Both the position numbers and the translations under genes were made by a program. From JAHRAW01 sp028066695 (GTDB lineage: Bacteria > Pseudomonadota > Gammaproteobacteria > Arenicellales > Poriferihabitantaceae), in contig OY734803.1 in the NCBI GenBank assembly GCA_963457535.1, positions 1,240,001-1,304,000 of the forward strand: 64,000 nucleotides of DNA. Reading direction: 5' to 3'. Under the pieces are notes generated by a model, which saw nothing but the letters and a program-made list of their open reading frames with translations, was not told the DNA's origin and made no database searches. Below, piece by piece: positions 35,039 through 44,203 of this stretch (the stretch's first letter is position 1; every line of letters begins with the position of its first letter).

Positions 35039-36997
35039 TCAGGTTTTTTTGTCCTTGTCGGCGACTTCTTCAAACTCGGCGTCCACCACATCGTCGCCGC
35101 TTTTGCCCTGGCCACTTTTGCCCTGAGTGGCGCCCTGGTCGTCATCGCCGGAAGGCGCGCCCGCATCGCCGCCCGCGCTTTGCTGCGCGTAGAGTTGCTC
35201 GGCGAGTTTGTGGCCGGCCTGCGTGAGCGCCTGCGTTTTGGCTTCAATCGCCTCTTTGTCGCCGCCTTTCAGCGCGGCTTCCAACTCGGCGATGGCCGCG
35301 TCGATTTTTTCCTTTTCGGCGGCGTCAAGTTTGTCGCCCAGTTCGCCGGCGGATTTGCGCACGCCGTGAATCATCGCCTCGCCCTGATTGCGCGCGTCCA
35401 CCAACTCGCGCGTTTTGCGATCGTCGTCGGCGTGCTCTTCGGCGTCGCTGACCATGCGCGCGATTTCCTCCTCGGACAGGCCGGAACTGGACTTGATCAC
35501 GATTTTGTTTTCCTTGCCGGTCGCCTTGTCTTTCGCCGAGACATGCAAAATGCCGTTGGCGTCAATGTCAAACGACACCTCAATCTGCGGCACGCCGCGC
35601 GGCGCCGGCGGAATTTCGGTGAGGTCAAAACGGCCGAGCGATTTGTTGCCGGACGCGACTTCACGCTCGCCCTGCAGCACATGCACGGTGACCGCGTTCT
35701 GGTTGTCGTCGGCGGTGGAAAAAATCTGGCTCGCCTTGGTCGGGATGGTCGTGTTTTTCTCCACCAGTTTGGTCATGACGCCGCCGAGGGTTTCAATGCC
35801 GAGCGACAGCGGCGTCACATCCAGCAGCAGCACATCCTTGACATCGCCGCCGAGCACGCCGCCCTGAATCGCCGCGCCGACCGCGACCGCCTCGTCCGGA
35901 TTGACATCGCGGCGCGGCGCCTTGCCGAAAAAGTCGGAGACCAGTTCGTGCACCTTGGGCATGCGCGTCTGCCCGCCGACCAAAATGACATCGTCAATTT
36001 CGGAGGCGGTCAGCCCGGCGTCTTTGAGCGCGGTCTTGCAGGGGCCGAGCGTTTTTTGCAGCAGGTCCTCCACCAGCGACTCCAACTTGGCGCGGGTGAG
36101 TTTCATGTTGAGGTGCTTCGGGCCGCCGGCGTCTGCGGTGATGTAGGGCAGGTTGATCTCGGTCTGCGACGAAGACGACAATTCAATCTTGGCTTTTTCC
36201 GCGCCTTCTTTGAGGCGCTGCATGGCGAGCGGGTCGCCGCGCAGGTTCATGCCCTGGTCTTTCTTGAACTCGTCGGCGAGGTAATCAATCAGGCGGCGGT
36301 CAAAATCTTCGCCGCCGAGGAAAGTGTCGCCGTTGGTGGACAGCACTTCAAACTGGTGCTCGCCCTCCACCTCGGCGATTTCAATCACCGACACATCAAA
36401 GGTGCCGCCGCCGAGGTCGTAGACCACGATCTTGCGGTCGCCCGCGCCTTTGTCCATGCCGTAGGCGAGCGCGGCCGCGGTCGGCTCGTTGATGATGCGC
36501 TTGACTTCCAGGCCGGCGATGCGCCCCGCGTCCTTGGTCGCCTGGCGCTGCGAGTCATTAAAGTAGGCCGGCACCGTGATCACCGCCTCGCTGACTTTTT
36601 CGCCGAGGTAATCCTCGGCGGTCTGTTTCATTTTCTGCAGAATGCGCGCCGAGATTTCCTGCGCGGCCATCTGCTTGCCGGCGACCTCCACCCAGGCGTC
36701 CCCGTTTTTCGCCTTGGTAATTTTGTAGGGCATCAGGTCAATGTCGCGCTGCACCACATCCTCGTCAAAACGCCGCCCGATGAGGCGCTTGACCGCGAAC
36801 ACGGTGTTCTTCGGGTTGGTGACCGACTGGCGCTTGGCCGCCTGGCCGACCAGCACTTCGTCGTCCTTGCTGAACGCGACTATGGACGGCGTGGTGCGGT
36901 CGCCCTCGCTGTTCTCAATCACCTTGGGCGCGCCGCCCTCAATGACCGAGACGCAGGAATTGGTCGTGCCGAGATCAATGCCGATGATTTTTGCCAT
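35039..36997 (-). CDS. dnaK: Chaperone protein DnaK (Hsp70)
   Basis: A 652-residue Hsp70 (638 in E. coli). N-terminal ATPase with GIDLGTTNSCVSV, KRLIGRRFDE and VYDLGGGTFDVSVIE; the linker DVTPLSLGIETLGG; and the substrate-binding domain. The C-terminus has a Gly/Lys-rich stretch before the conserved VVDAEFEEV. It works with DnaJ and GrpE encoded alongside. A sigma-32-like promoter is present 46 bases upstream of the ATG. Confidence 0.98.
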   Translation of the reverse strand: MAKIIGIDLGTTNSCVSVIEGGAPKVIENSEGDRTTPSIVAFSKDDEVLVGQAAKRQSVTNPKNTVFAVKRLIGRRFDEDVVQRDIDLMPYKITKAKNGDAWVEVAGKQMAAQEISARILQKMKQTAEDYLGEKVSEAVITVPAYFNDSQRQATKDAGRIAGLEVKRIINEPTAAALAYGMDKGAGDRKIVVYDLGGGTFDVSVIEIAEVEGEHQFEVLSTNGDTFLGGEDFDRRLIDYLADEFKKDQGMNLRGDPLAMQRLKEGAEKAKIELSSSSQTEINLPYITADAGGPKHLNMKLTRAKLESLVEDLLQKTLGPCKTALKDAGLTASEIDDVILVGGQTRMPKVHELVSDFFGKAPRRDVNPDEAVAVGAAIQGGVLGGDVKDVLLLDVTPLSLGIETLGGVMTKLVEKNTTIPTKASQIFSTADDNQNAVTVHVLQGEREVASGNKSLGRFDLTEIPPAPRGVPQIEVSFDIDANGILHVSAKDKATGKENKIVIKSSSGLSEEEIARMVSDAEEHADDDRKTRELVDARNQGEAMIHGVRKSAGELGDKLDAAEKEKIDAAIAELEAALKGGDKEAIEAKTQALTQAGHKLAEQLYAQQSAGGDAGAPSGDDDQGATQGKSGQGKSGDDVVDAEFEEVADKDKKT

Positions 36998-37042
36998 GGG
37001 TTGTGTCCTCTGTTTCGCGTGAACTGGTTTGGAATGGGTGCA

Positions 37043-37070
37043 ATATGGCGCCGCGCCGGCGAATTACAAG
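37043..37070 (-). promoter_or_regulatory. Sigma-32-like heat-shock promoter of dnaK-dnaJ
   Basis: On the reverse strand CTTGTA (37065-37070), a 14-base spacer and CGCCATAT (37043-37050), close to the sigma-32 pattern CTTGAA-N13-17-CCCCAT. It lies between grpE and dnaK, pointing into dnaK. Confidence 0.6.
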
Positions 37071-37098
37071 GCGCAAAACGGGCGGCAAAACGGGAAAA

Positions 37099-37743
37099 TC
37101 AGGCCTTCGCGACCACCACCATCGCCGGGCGCAGCAACCGCTCTTTCAGCAAAAACCCCTTTTGCACCACCGAAATGATGTGGTCGGGCGCGATCTCGTC
37201 GGAGGCCGCGGTGCTGATCGCCTGGTGGCATTCCGGATCAAACGGCGCGCCCGGCGCGGCCGCAACTTCCACTACTTCAAAACGCGCCAGCGCGCTGTCA
37301 AATTGCTCCAGCGTCAGGCCGAGGCCTTTTTTCATCTGCGCCACCGGCTCGGCCGCATCGGAGTCCAGCGTCACCGCGGCGGCGCGGTCCAGACTGTCGC
37401 GCACGCCGAGCAATTCTTTGGCGAAACTTTCAATCGCGAATTTGCGCGCGGCGTTGATTTCATTTTGCGAACGGCGGCGGATGTTTTCCACTTCGGCGCG
37501 GGCGCGCAACAGGCCGTCGCGGGCTTCGGCGTTTTCTGCCTGCGCTTGCTGCAACTTTTCGATCAATTCTTCCGGAGAAAGCGCGGCGAGATCGTCTTCG
37601 GCCGCGGTGGTTTCGGGCTGTTCGGCTCGCGCGTCACCATTTGCGTCATTCGCCGCATCATCGGGAGACTTTTCATTCGCCGATGCCGCGCCGGGTGATG
37701 CAGCGGGCGCGCCGGCGGCGCCGGTTTTATTTTCCGCGGGCAT
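37099..37743 (-). CDS. grpE: Nucleotide exchange factor GrpE
   Basis: A 214-residue dimeric factor releasing ADP from DnaK. The first 60 residues are Ala/Asp/Glu-rich and disordered. A long coiled coil follows (ELIEKLQQAQAENAEARDGL) with the conserved RARAEVENIRRRSQNEI. The C-terminal beta domain ends DHIISVVQKGFLLKERLLRPAMVVVAK, a GrpE signature. ATG at 37743 is preferred over the TTG two codons upstream. It follows erpA after 13 bases, so the two are probably co-transcribed. Confidence 0.95.
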   Translation of the reverse strand: MPAENKTGAAGAPAASPGAASANEKSPDDAANDANGDARAEQPETTAAEDDLAALSPEELIEKLQQAQAENAEARDGLLRARAEVENIRRRSQNEINAARKFAIESFAKELLGVRDSLDRAAAVTLDSDAAEPVAQMKKGLGLTLEQFDSALARFEVVEVAAAPGAPFDPECHQAISTAASDEIAPDHIISVVQKGFLLKERLLRPAMVVVAKA

Positions 37744-37756
37744 AACCAATTCGCAA

Positions 37757-38089
37757 TCAAATGGAAAACGACGACCCGCACCCGCAAGTGGTGGTCGCGT
37801 TCGGGTTGTTGATCAGAAAGCGGCTGCCCATCAGGTCGTCCTGGTAGTCAATTTCGGCGCCGCCCAGATACTGCAGACTCAGCATGTCCACCAGCACCTC
37901 CACGCCGTCGCGCTCAATGGAGACGTCGTCCTCCTGCTTCGCGCTGTCAAATTGGAAGCCGTATTGAAAGCCCGAGCAGCCGCCGCCGCGGATAAAAACC
38001 CGCAGTTTCAGGCTCGGGTCGTCCTTGCCGGCGAGCAACTGGTTGATGCGCTCAACGGCGCTGCCGGAGATGGTGAGGTCGGTTTGCAT
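37757..38089 (-). CDS. erpA: Iron-sulfur carrier protein ErpA
   Basis: A 110-residue A-type carrier that delivers Fe-S clusters to apoproteins. The three conserved cysteines are C38 (GGGCSGFQYGF), C102 and C104 (TTCGCGSSFSI). Length and motifs match ErpA of E. coli (114). A -10 box, TATAAT, lies just upstream, flanked by an inverted repeat. A second, divergent A-type protein is encoded at 53875-54246. Confidence 0.95.
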   Translation of the reverse strand: MQTDLTISGSAVERINQLLAGKDDPSLKLRVFIRGGGCSGFQYGFQFDSAKQEDDVSIERDGVEVLVDMLSLQYLGGAEIDYQDDLMGSRFLINNPNATTTCGCGSSFSI

Positions 38090-38122
38090 GGGTATGGCGA
38101 ATCGGCGTGTTGCGGGGGCGGA

Positions 38123-38128
38123 TTATAC
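38123..38128 (-). promoter_or_regulatory. -10 box of the erpA-grpE transcript
   Basis: On the reverse strand TATAAT followed by CCGCC, 34 bases before the erpA ATG. It sits inside the inverted repeat GGCGG...CCGCC (38118-38133). No clear -35 is present. Confidence 0.55.
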
Positions 38129-38210
38129 CGCCGAATGCGGCGCGAATGCGCCCGTGCAATATGCGCGCGCGCCGGCGGAAATCAAGGGCGGCGCGGTATA
38201 TTCCCCTCCC

Positions 38211-39845
38211 ATGCCCTCCGACCCCTACGACTTCATCATTATCGGCGCCGGTTCGGCCGGTTGTGTGCTGGCGAACCGGCTGAGCGAGATGCGCGGGCGG
38301 CGCGTGCTGCTGCTGGAGGCGGGCGGGCGCGACGCGAATCTCTGGCTGCATATTCCGGTTGGCTATTTCAAGACGATGCATAACCCGCGCTTTGACTGGT
38401 GTTATGTGACCGAGCCGGACCCGGGGCTGAACGGGCGCAGTCTCAAGTGGCCGCGCGGCAAGGTGCTCGGCGGTTCCAGCGCGCTGAACGGGCTGCTGTA
38501 TGTGCGCGGGCAGCCGCGGGATTATGACGACTGGGCCGCGGCCGGCAACCCGGGCTGGTCTTTTGACGAGGTGCTGCCGTGCTTTCGCAAATCGGAAGAC
38601 CAGGAGCGCGGCGCCGACGCGTTTCACGGCGCCGGCGGCCCGCAAAAAGTCTCCGACATTCGCTTGCGGCGGCGCATCACCTCGGCCTTTATTGAGGCCG
38701 CGGTGGAGGCCGGCATTCCGCGCAACGACGACATCAACGGGAGTAGCCAGGAAGGCGTCGGGTATTTTCAATTGACCGCGGCGCATGGCCGGCGGTGCAG
38801 CACCGCGTCCGGATTTTTGCGGCCGGCGCGCTCGCGCCGCAATTTGCATGTGAAAACGCGCGCGCATGTGAGCAAACTTTTGTTCGCCGAAGGCACTGAC
38901 AATGACGGGGACGGCGGCGCGCGCATAAGCGGCGTTGAATACCTGCACCGCGGGCGGCGCATGACGGCGGAGGCGAAATGCGAAGTGATTTTGTGCGCCG
39001 GCGCGATCGGCTCGCCGCAGATTCTGCAACTCTCCGGCGTCGGCGGCGGCGATTTGTGCCGGCGTTTTGAAATCCGCCCGCGCCTGGACTTGCCCGGCGT
39101 CGGTGAAAACCTGCAGGACCACCTGCAAATCCGCGCGGTCTATAAATGCCGAAGCGCGACTTTGAACGACGAAATCAACAGCGCGCCGCGCCGCGCGCTG
39201 ATGGCGCTGCAGTTTTTGCTGCGGCGCAGCGGGCCGATGACCATGGCCGCAAGCCAGGTTTTCATCTTCACGCGCAGCGCGCCGGACATCGCGCGCCCCG
39301 ACATTCAATTTCATTTTCAGCCGCTGAGTTCGGACAGCCCCGGCGAGGGTGTACATCCTTTCTCCGCTTTCACTTCTTCGGTGTGCCAGTTGCGCCCGAC
39401 CAGCCGCGGCGCGGTGCGCATTCAATCGCCCGACCCGGCGCGCCATCCGAAATTGCAGCCGAATTATCTTTCCACCGAAGAGGACTGCGCGACCGCGGTC
39501 GCCGCGATGAAACTCTCGCGCCGCATCGCCGCGATGCCCGCGCTGCGCGAACACATCACCGAGGAGTTCGCGCCCGGCGCCGCGCTGCAAAACGACGCCG
39601 AACTGCTGGACCACGCGCGCGGCGGCGCCACCACGATTTACCACCCGTGCGGCACCTGCAAAATGGGCCCCGCGCGCGACCCGCGCGCGGTGGTGGATCA
39701 CCAACTCAAAGTGCACCGCCTGCGCGGCCTGCGCGTCGCCGACGCCTCCATCATGCCGGCGATCACCTCGGGCAACACCAACGCGCCGACCATCATGATC
39801 GCGGAGAAGTGCGCGGAGATGGTGAAGGGGGAGTGGGGTGGGTGA
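38211..39845 (+). CDS. GMC-family FAD-dependent oxidoreductase (choline dehydrogenase-like)
   Basis: A 544-residue glucose-methanol-choline oxidoreductase. N-terminal FAD-binding motif FIIIGAGSAGCVLANRLSE with LLLEAGG; the GMC signatures GKVLGGSSALNGLLYVRG and GAIGSPQILQLSGVG. The C-terminal active-site region has HPCGTCKMG and ITSGNTNAPTIMIAEK. Closest in style to BetA-type alcohol/choline dehydrogenases; the substrate cannot be fixed, and no betaine aldehyde dehydrogenase or transporter is near. The ATG at 38211 gives the canonical FAD motif near the N-terminus; the frame is open upstream without similarity. Confidence 0.9.
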   Translation: MPSDPYDFIIIGAGSAGCVLANRLSEMRGRRVLLLEAGGRDANLWLHIPVGYFKTMHNPRFDWCYVTEPDPGLNGRSLKWPRGKVLGGSSALNGLLYVRGQPRDYDDWAAAGNPGWSFDEVLPCFRKSEDQERGADAFHGAGGPQKVSDIRLRRRITSAFIEAAVEAGIPRNDDINGSSQEGVGYFQLTAAHGRRCSTASGFLRPARSRRNLHVKTRAHVSKLLFAEGTDNDGDGGARISGVEYLHRGRRMTAEAKCEVILCAGAIGSPQILQLSGVGGGDLCRRFEIRPRLDLPGVGENLQDHLQIRAVYKCRSATLNDEINSAPRRALMALQFLLRRSGPMTMAASQVFIFTRSAPDIARPDIQFHFQPLSSDSPGEGVHPFSAFTSSVCQLRPTSRGAVRIQSPDPARHPKLQPNYLSTEEDCATAVAAMKLSRRIAAMPALREHITEEFAPGAALQNDAELLDHARGGATTIYHPCGTCKMGPARDPRAVVDHQLKVHRLRGLRVADASIMPAITSGNTNAPTIMIAEKCAEMVKGEWGG

Positions 39846-40446
39846 CAACGGCGAACATGCCGCCGGCATTTTTACCATCGGCCATTCCACGCATCCGCTT
39901 GAGCATTTCATCGGCCTGCTGCAACAACACCGCATCACCGCGGTCGGCGATGTCCGCTCGCAGCCATACAGCCGCCACAACCCGCAATACAACCGCGAAA
40001 CTATCGCCGCCGCGCTGAAACAACACCGCATCGCCTATGTGTTTCTCGGCGCCGAGTTGGGCGCACGCAGTGAAAGCCCGGACTGTTATGCGAACGGAAA
40101 AGTGCGCTTCGGCAAACTCGCCGCCGAGCCGTCTTTTCGGCGCGGCCTCGCGCGGTTAAAGCGCGGCATGCGCGATCACCGGGTCGCGCTGATGTGCGCC
40201 GAAAAAGATCCGCTCATCTGCCACCGCACCATTTTGGTGGCGCGGCAATTGCGCGCGGAATGCGCGGCGATTACCGTCGCGCACATCCTCGCCGACGGCG
40301 CGCTTGAAACGCAAACGCAGGCCGAAGCGCGGCTGATGCGGCTGTGGAAAATCAACCCGGACTTGGCGCGCGACGAGGCGCGCTGCGTGGAGGAGGCGTA
40401 TGCGCTGCAGGAGGGGAAGATTGCGTATGTGCGGAACATGTTATAG
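39838..40446 (+). CDS. DUF488-family protein
   Basis: A 202-residue protein of the DUF488 family, whose biochemical role is not established. Typical segments: FTIGHSTHPLEHFIGLL, VGDVRSQPYSRHNPQYN, YVFLGAELGA and ALMCAEKDPLICHRTILVA with a conserved cysteine pair. GTG start at 39838 overlaps the end of the GMC gene by eight bases, so they are probably co-transcribed, though no shared function is evident. Confidence 0.87.
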   Translation: MGDNGEHAAGIFTIGHSTHPLEHFIGLLQQHRITAVGDVRSQPYSRHNPQYNRETIAAALKQHRIAYVFLGAELGARSESPDCYANGKVRFGKLAAEPSFRRGLARLKRGMRDHRVALMCAEKDPLICHRTILVARQLRAECAAITVAHILADGALETQTQAEARLMRLWKINPDLARDEARCVEEAYALQEGKIAYVRNML

Positions 40447-40508
40447 TAAACATGATCCTGATCAGCCCCGCCATCGTTGCCTCCTCAAAGAAACAGTGAT
40501 TTTGTGGA

Positions 40509-40517
40509 TGGTATAAT
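40509..40517 (+). promoter_or_regulatory. Extended -10 promoter of the helicase gene
   Basis: TGGTATAAT, a perfect -10 with extended TG, 46 bases before the helicase ATG, in a stretch more AT-rich than its surroundings. Confidence 0.6.
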
Positions 40518-40563
40518 CTGTATAGTGGGGCGGACAGGCGAAAATTGATACCCAGAAACAACC

Positions 40564-43137
40564 ATGAAAATCTTGCGCTATAAAGATTTTGAAAAAAGTC
40601 TTATTGCCCTTGGCAAAAAGGGCGGTAACTATAAGCGCGCCTATGAGCAGGTTTGCGCGGTGCTGGGGAAAGCCCACAATAGCGGCGACCCATTCGAAAG
40701 CCTCAAGCGCACGAAGCATGGCGAACAGAGGATTGAAAAATGCATAAAATACGATCTCATCGGGTTTTGTCGCTTGATCACCACCCGGGACAGCGGCTAT
40801 GTGATCCTTTTATTTTGCGGAGCACATGCAGACTGTGATAAATGGATCGAAAGCAACCGTGGGCTGAAGGTAAAGGCCGATCCAAATGCGCGCGCCGTTG
40901 TGGTCCTCGAATCGATTGACATCCAATCCTCGCAAACCCGCTTGAGCGGTGGCCTGCCTACATTTCCCGGCCGGCTACTGGACCGTCTGCCGAAGAAAAT
41001 CCGCAACAAGCTGATGGCTGGAGTGCCTGCATTTTTCACGAAAGCTTTAAGTGAAATGTCCTCCATTACCGACGAGGAGGAAATCTTGGAGGCTGTATGC
41101 CACATGCAGATCTCCGATCAACAACGCACGGCGATTTACGATGTGCTGACGCTCCTTAAGAAAGGAGATTGGCAGCATGCCGAAAACCGGGCGAACGCTT
41201 TTTTCGGAAACTTGTTGCCAATCTCTGACTCGACCGTGCTCAAAGAAAGCGAGTTTTTGCGTGAGTTGCCGCCTGATCCGAAGCAACACCAAGAGCTCCT
41301 AGAGCACTACATCAAAACTGCTGACTATAAGGACTGGATGCTTTTCATGCATCCGGACCAGAATCAATTTGTCGATACGGATTATCCAGGGGCATTCAAA
41401 ATTTCCGGCGTGTCTGGGTCGGGGAAGACTTGCGTCGTGGTTAAGCGGGCGATTCGCTTGGCCTCGCTTTATCCAAAAGAGAAAATTCTGATTTTGACGC
41501 TGAATCGTTCACTCGCTGAACTGATCGAAAATTTGGTGACCTATGTTGCCGCAAACGACGCGATCCGCAAGCGCATCAAGGTGCTTCCGTTTTTTGCTCT
41601 CTGCCAGCAACTCTTGAATAAGTTTGATCCCAAAAACGAAAAGTTGTATGTAGACGTGACCTGGAAAGGCGAAGAGCACGTCGACGGGATCTGGGCGGAA
41701 TACTATCGTTGCGAACTGAACAATCATGATGCACAAGTCATGCAGAAAGTGCATGACAGTTTGATCGCTCGAGGAATTGATGCCGAATCATATATTCGGG
41801 AGGAGTTTGACTGGATTCGCAGCGTCGTCTCAACGAAAAAAAGAAATGATTATCTTCATTTGTCACGCACTGGGCGCGCCTATCCGCTGGATGGCGCCTT
41901 TCGCAGCTCTCTGTTGGATGGCCTGAAGTCCTGGGAGAAGAAAATGCGCGACATCGGGGTTACTGACTACCTCGGCATCTCCACCGCACTGTATGCACAC
42001 ATCAAAAAAATTCAACCGATGTACCGTGCGATACTGGTCGATGAAAGCCAGGACTTCGGTACGATCGAGCTGGAAATCATTAGCCGACTTGCTACGCCAC
42101 AAAAAAACCACCTCTTTTTCTGCGGAGATGCGGCGCAGCAAGTTTTGCACAAACACCAAGATTTCAAGGCAGCCGGAATCGAGTTTTCCAGCGGGAAATC
42201 CAACAAACTGTCGCGGAACTATCGCAACGGCCGGGATATTTTGCGCGTGGCGCACACCGTGCTCGTCAAAAATCTTGCTGATCAGATGGTCGACAACAAA
42301 GAATTTGAGGTCCTCGATCCGAATTTAAGCCATTTTCCCGGCGACTCTCCGCTCTTGCTGTCGGCGGACTCACTTTCACAGGAAATCGCTGCGGCCAAGC
42401 GCCATGCCGAAGAACAGTTGCAGAATGATCAGAAACAAAAAACTTGTTTGGTGATCTGCGGATACAGCCTGTATGAATTGCAGGACTTCGGCAAACAGCA
42501 AGGCATTCCTGTGTTGGATGGCACCAAAAAGCGGGCGCGGGCACTTGATAATGCAAGCATCTTCATCTCAGACCTTGAGAATTCAAAGGGGTTTGAATTC
42601 CAGCGTGTTTGCATTTTGAACTGCTCAAATACCGTTATCCCCTACCCGGGAAGCCCTGAAAAGGAACAATTCCGGGATCTGGCGCGACTGTATGTCGCAA
42701 TGACACGCGCAGTGACGCAACTGATCCTGTCCTATACGGGAAAACCGTCCGGATTTTTGCGTCCGGCAAAAAACGACTTCCTGGAGGAAAGCTGGCTTAG
42801 CTACTTGAACATCCAACCGTCTGAACTGGAGTCCATCTCTGAGCCGCTGAAGATCGATGTAATTCGGCGTCCACATGACGATCCACAAACACCGATTGCC
42901 CAAATGACTGGCGAGCAGTTTTTGTACACGAAACATGCCATCGGCTTGGATCTCAGTTTGGTTGAGAAAATTCGAAGCCTGATCACCGGAAAGCGTGCTA
43001 CGCACGATGGTCGGCCAGTCGCCTGGGAAAATTTTGCAGATGCCAAGGCAGCGATTGAAAACCATCCATCTGCCAGAAAACAGTTTGGAGCGGACCTGGA
43101 CGCATTCAAAGTTTTGCTGTCTGAGCATCTAAACTGA
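40564..43137 (+). CDS. UvrD-like superfamily 1 helicase with RelE-like N-terminal domain
   Basis: An 857-residue protein. The helicase core has Walker A GVSGSGKT (282-289), motif II VDESQD (D493 to Q496 region), SRNYRNG (motif IV-like), and motif VI VAMTRAVTQL (from 711), as in UvrD/Rep/PcrA-like enzymes. Before it, residues 1-100 look like a RelE/ParE-type toxin fold: RYKDFEKSL at the start, then SLKRTKHGEQRIEKCI and the strand-rich DLIGFCRLITTRDSGYVILL. Residues 100-270 are unassigned. The gene is AT-richer than its neighbours and flanked by its own promoter and a stem-loop, so it looks acquired. A role in defence or RNA/DNA quality control is inference; no partner gene is beside it. Confidence 0.82.
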   Translation: MKILRYKDFEKSLIALGKKGGNYKRAYEQVCAVLGKAHNSGDPFESLKRTKHGEQRIEKCIKYDLIGFCRLITTRDSGYVILLFCGAHADCDKWIESNRGLKVKADPNARAVVVLESIDIQSSQTRLSGGLPTFPGRLLDRLPKKIRNKLMAGVPAFFTKALSEMSSITDEEEILEAVCHMQISDQQRTAIYDVLTLLKKGDWQHAENRANAFFGNLLPISDSTVLKESEFLRELPPDPKQHQELLEHYIKTADYKDWMLFMHPDQNQFVDTDYPGAFKISGVSGSGKTCVVVKRAIRLASLYPKEKILILTLNRSLAELIENLVTYVAANDAIRKRIKVLPFFALCQQLLNKFDPKNEKLYVDVTWKGEEHVDGIWAEYYRCELNNHDAQVMQKVHDSLIARGIDAESYIREEFDWIRSVVSTKKRNDYLHLSRTGRAYPLDGAFRSSLLDGLKSWEKKMRDIGVTDYLGISTALYAHIKKIQPMYRAILVDESQDFGTIELEIISRLATPQKNHLFFCGDAAQQVLHKHQDFKAAGIEFSSGKSNKLSRNYRNGRDILRVAHTVLVKNLADQMVDNKEFEVLDPNLSHFPGDSPLLLSADSLSQEIAAAKRHAEEQLQNDQKQKTCLVICGYSLYELQDFGKQQGIPVLDGTKKRARALDNASIFISDLENSKGFEFQRVCILNCSNTVIPYPGSPEKEQFRDLARLYVAMTRAVTQLILSYTGKPSGFLRPAKNDFLEESWLSYLNIQPSELESISEPLKIDVIRRPHDDPQTPIAQMTGEQFLYTKHAIGLDLSLVEKIRSLITGKRATHDGRPVAWENFADAKAAIENHPSARKQFGADLDAFKVLLSEHLN

Positions 43138-43166
43138 TCACCGCAGATGTAAGGTCAGTCCGCCCC

Positions 43167-43192
43167 TGTCTGTGCACACGCGTGTGCAGACA
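43167..43192. terminator. GC-rich stem-loop between helicase and gshB
   Basis: The 8-base arms TGCACACG and CGTGTGCA meet without a loop, so a real hairpin would open the centre; TGTC/GACA extend the stem after a 2-base bulge. It lies between convergent genes but has no T run on either side, so termination is uncertain. Confidence 0.4.
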
Positions 43193-43197
43193 AGAAG

Positions 43198-44178
43198 TCA
43201 CGCACCCCCTTTTCCCATTCTCTTTCTGTTTCTGTGGTTTTCCCGTGCAATTGCGACATCCTTCTCCAACGCTTCAATGATCCCATGATGATGCGGCGTG
43301 TCCGTAAACGCGCACAACTCCTGCAGTCCGGTCGGGCTGGTCACATTGATTTCTATCAGCATGCCGCCGATGATGTCTATGCCGGCGAAGAAGATTCCCT
43401 GTTCAACCAGCGACGGCTTGAGCGCGGCGCAGATTTCCAGGTCGCGCGGGGTGAGTTCGGAGGGGTGCGCGGCGCCGCCGGCGTCCAGGTTGTTTAGTTC
43501 CCTGCCTTCGGCGTGCAGGCGCAAAATCGCGCCGAGCGGCTCGCCGTTCAAAAGCAGAATGCGCTTGTCGCCGTCTTTTGCGGCCGGCAGGTAGGCCTGC
43601 GCGATGGTCATGTGAGCGCCGTCGCGGGTTGCGCGCGCCGGAATGGCCGGGTCTTCGCCGGCGCGGTAAAAGAGGATGTCGCGGCCGCCGAAGCCGTCTA
43701 TCGGTTTTAAGGTGATGCGCTCGTGCCGGCGCGCGAACTCTTCAATGCGCGCGGCGTCGCGCGTTACGATGGTCGGCGGCGTGTATTGCGGGTGGGCGAG
43801 CGCGCCGAGTTTTTCGTTGAGGTTGCGGATGCCGGACGGGCGGTTGACCACGCGCGCCGAGGCGGGCAGGCGGTCCAGCAGCAGCGTGGTGTAAAAATAC
43901 CGCCGGTCAAACGGCGGGTCGGTGCGAATCCACACCGCGTCGCATTGCGCCAAATCAATTTCCTCGCGCCGCACCGCGCGCAGTGGAATCTTCGCGTCCG
44001 GGTCAAGTTCCAGCCAATCCACCGCGGCGCGCGGTTTTTCATGCGCAAGCCACAGCGCGCGCTGGTCAATGTGGCAGACATCGTGGCCGCGCTCCATGCA
44101 GGCGCGAATCAAAAAATAGGTGGTGTCTTTCCACGGCTTGATTCCGGCCAGCGGGTCCATCAAAAAAGCGTGCTTCAT
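43198..44178 (-). CDS. gshB: Glutathione synthetase
   Basis: A 326-residue ATP-grasp enzyme joining gamma-glutamylcysteine to glycine (316 in E. coli). N-terminal FLMDPLAGIKPWKDTTYFLIR, ATP-grasp loop LKPIDGFGGRDILFYR and the C-terminal metal/substrate region EINVTSPTGLQEL are typical. gshA is not in the window. It follows prpE on the same strand after 25 bases; no functional link is evident. Confidence 0.96.
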   Translation of the reverse strand: MKHAFLMDPLAGIKPWKDTTYFLIRACMERGHDVCHIDQRALWLAHEKPRAAVDWLELDPDAKIPLRAVRREEIDLAQCDAVWIRTDPPFDRRYFYTTLLLDRLPASARVVNRPSGIRNLNEKLGALAHPQYTPPTIVTRDAARIEEFARRHERITLKPIDGFGGRDILFYRAGEDPAIPARATRDGAHMTIAQAYLPAAKDGDKRILLLNGEPLGAILRLHAEGRELNNLDAGGAAHPSELTPRDLEICAALKPSLVEQGIFFAGIDIIGGMLIEINVTSPTGLQELCAFTDTPHHHGIIEALEKDVAIARENHRNRKRMGKGGA

Positions 44179-44203
44179 TTCGCGCGTCCCTCACTTTGCG
44201 CGG

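Noticed and set aside
37011..37026. Sequence resembling a parS site upstream of dnaK
   Set aside because: Only about 12 of 16 positions match the consensus, one half is not symmetric, and it is far from parAB.
35015..38383. 1,122-codon forward frame opposite dnaK and grpE
   Set aside because: A shadow of dnaK/grpE codons in a GC-rich genome; no recognisable domain and no ribosome-binding site.
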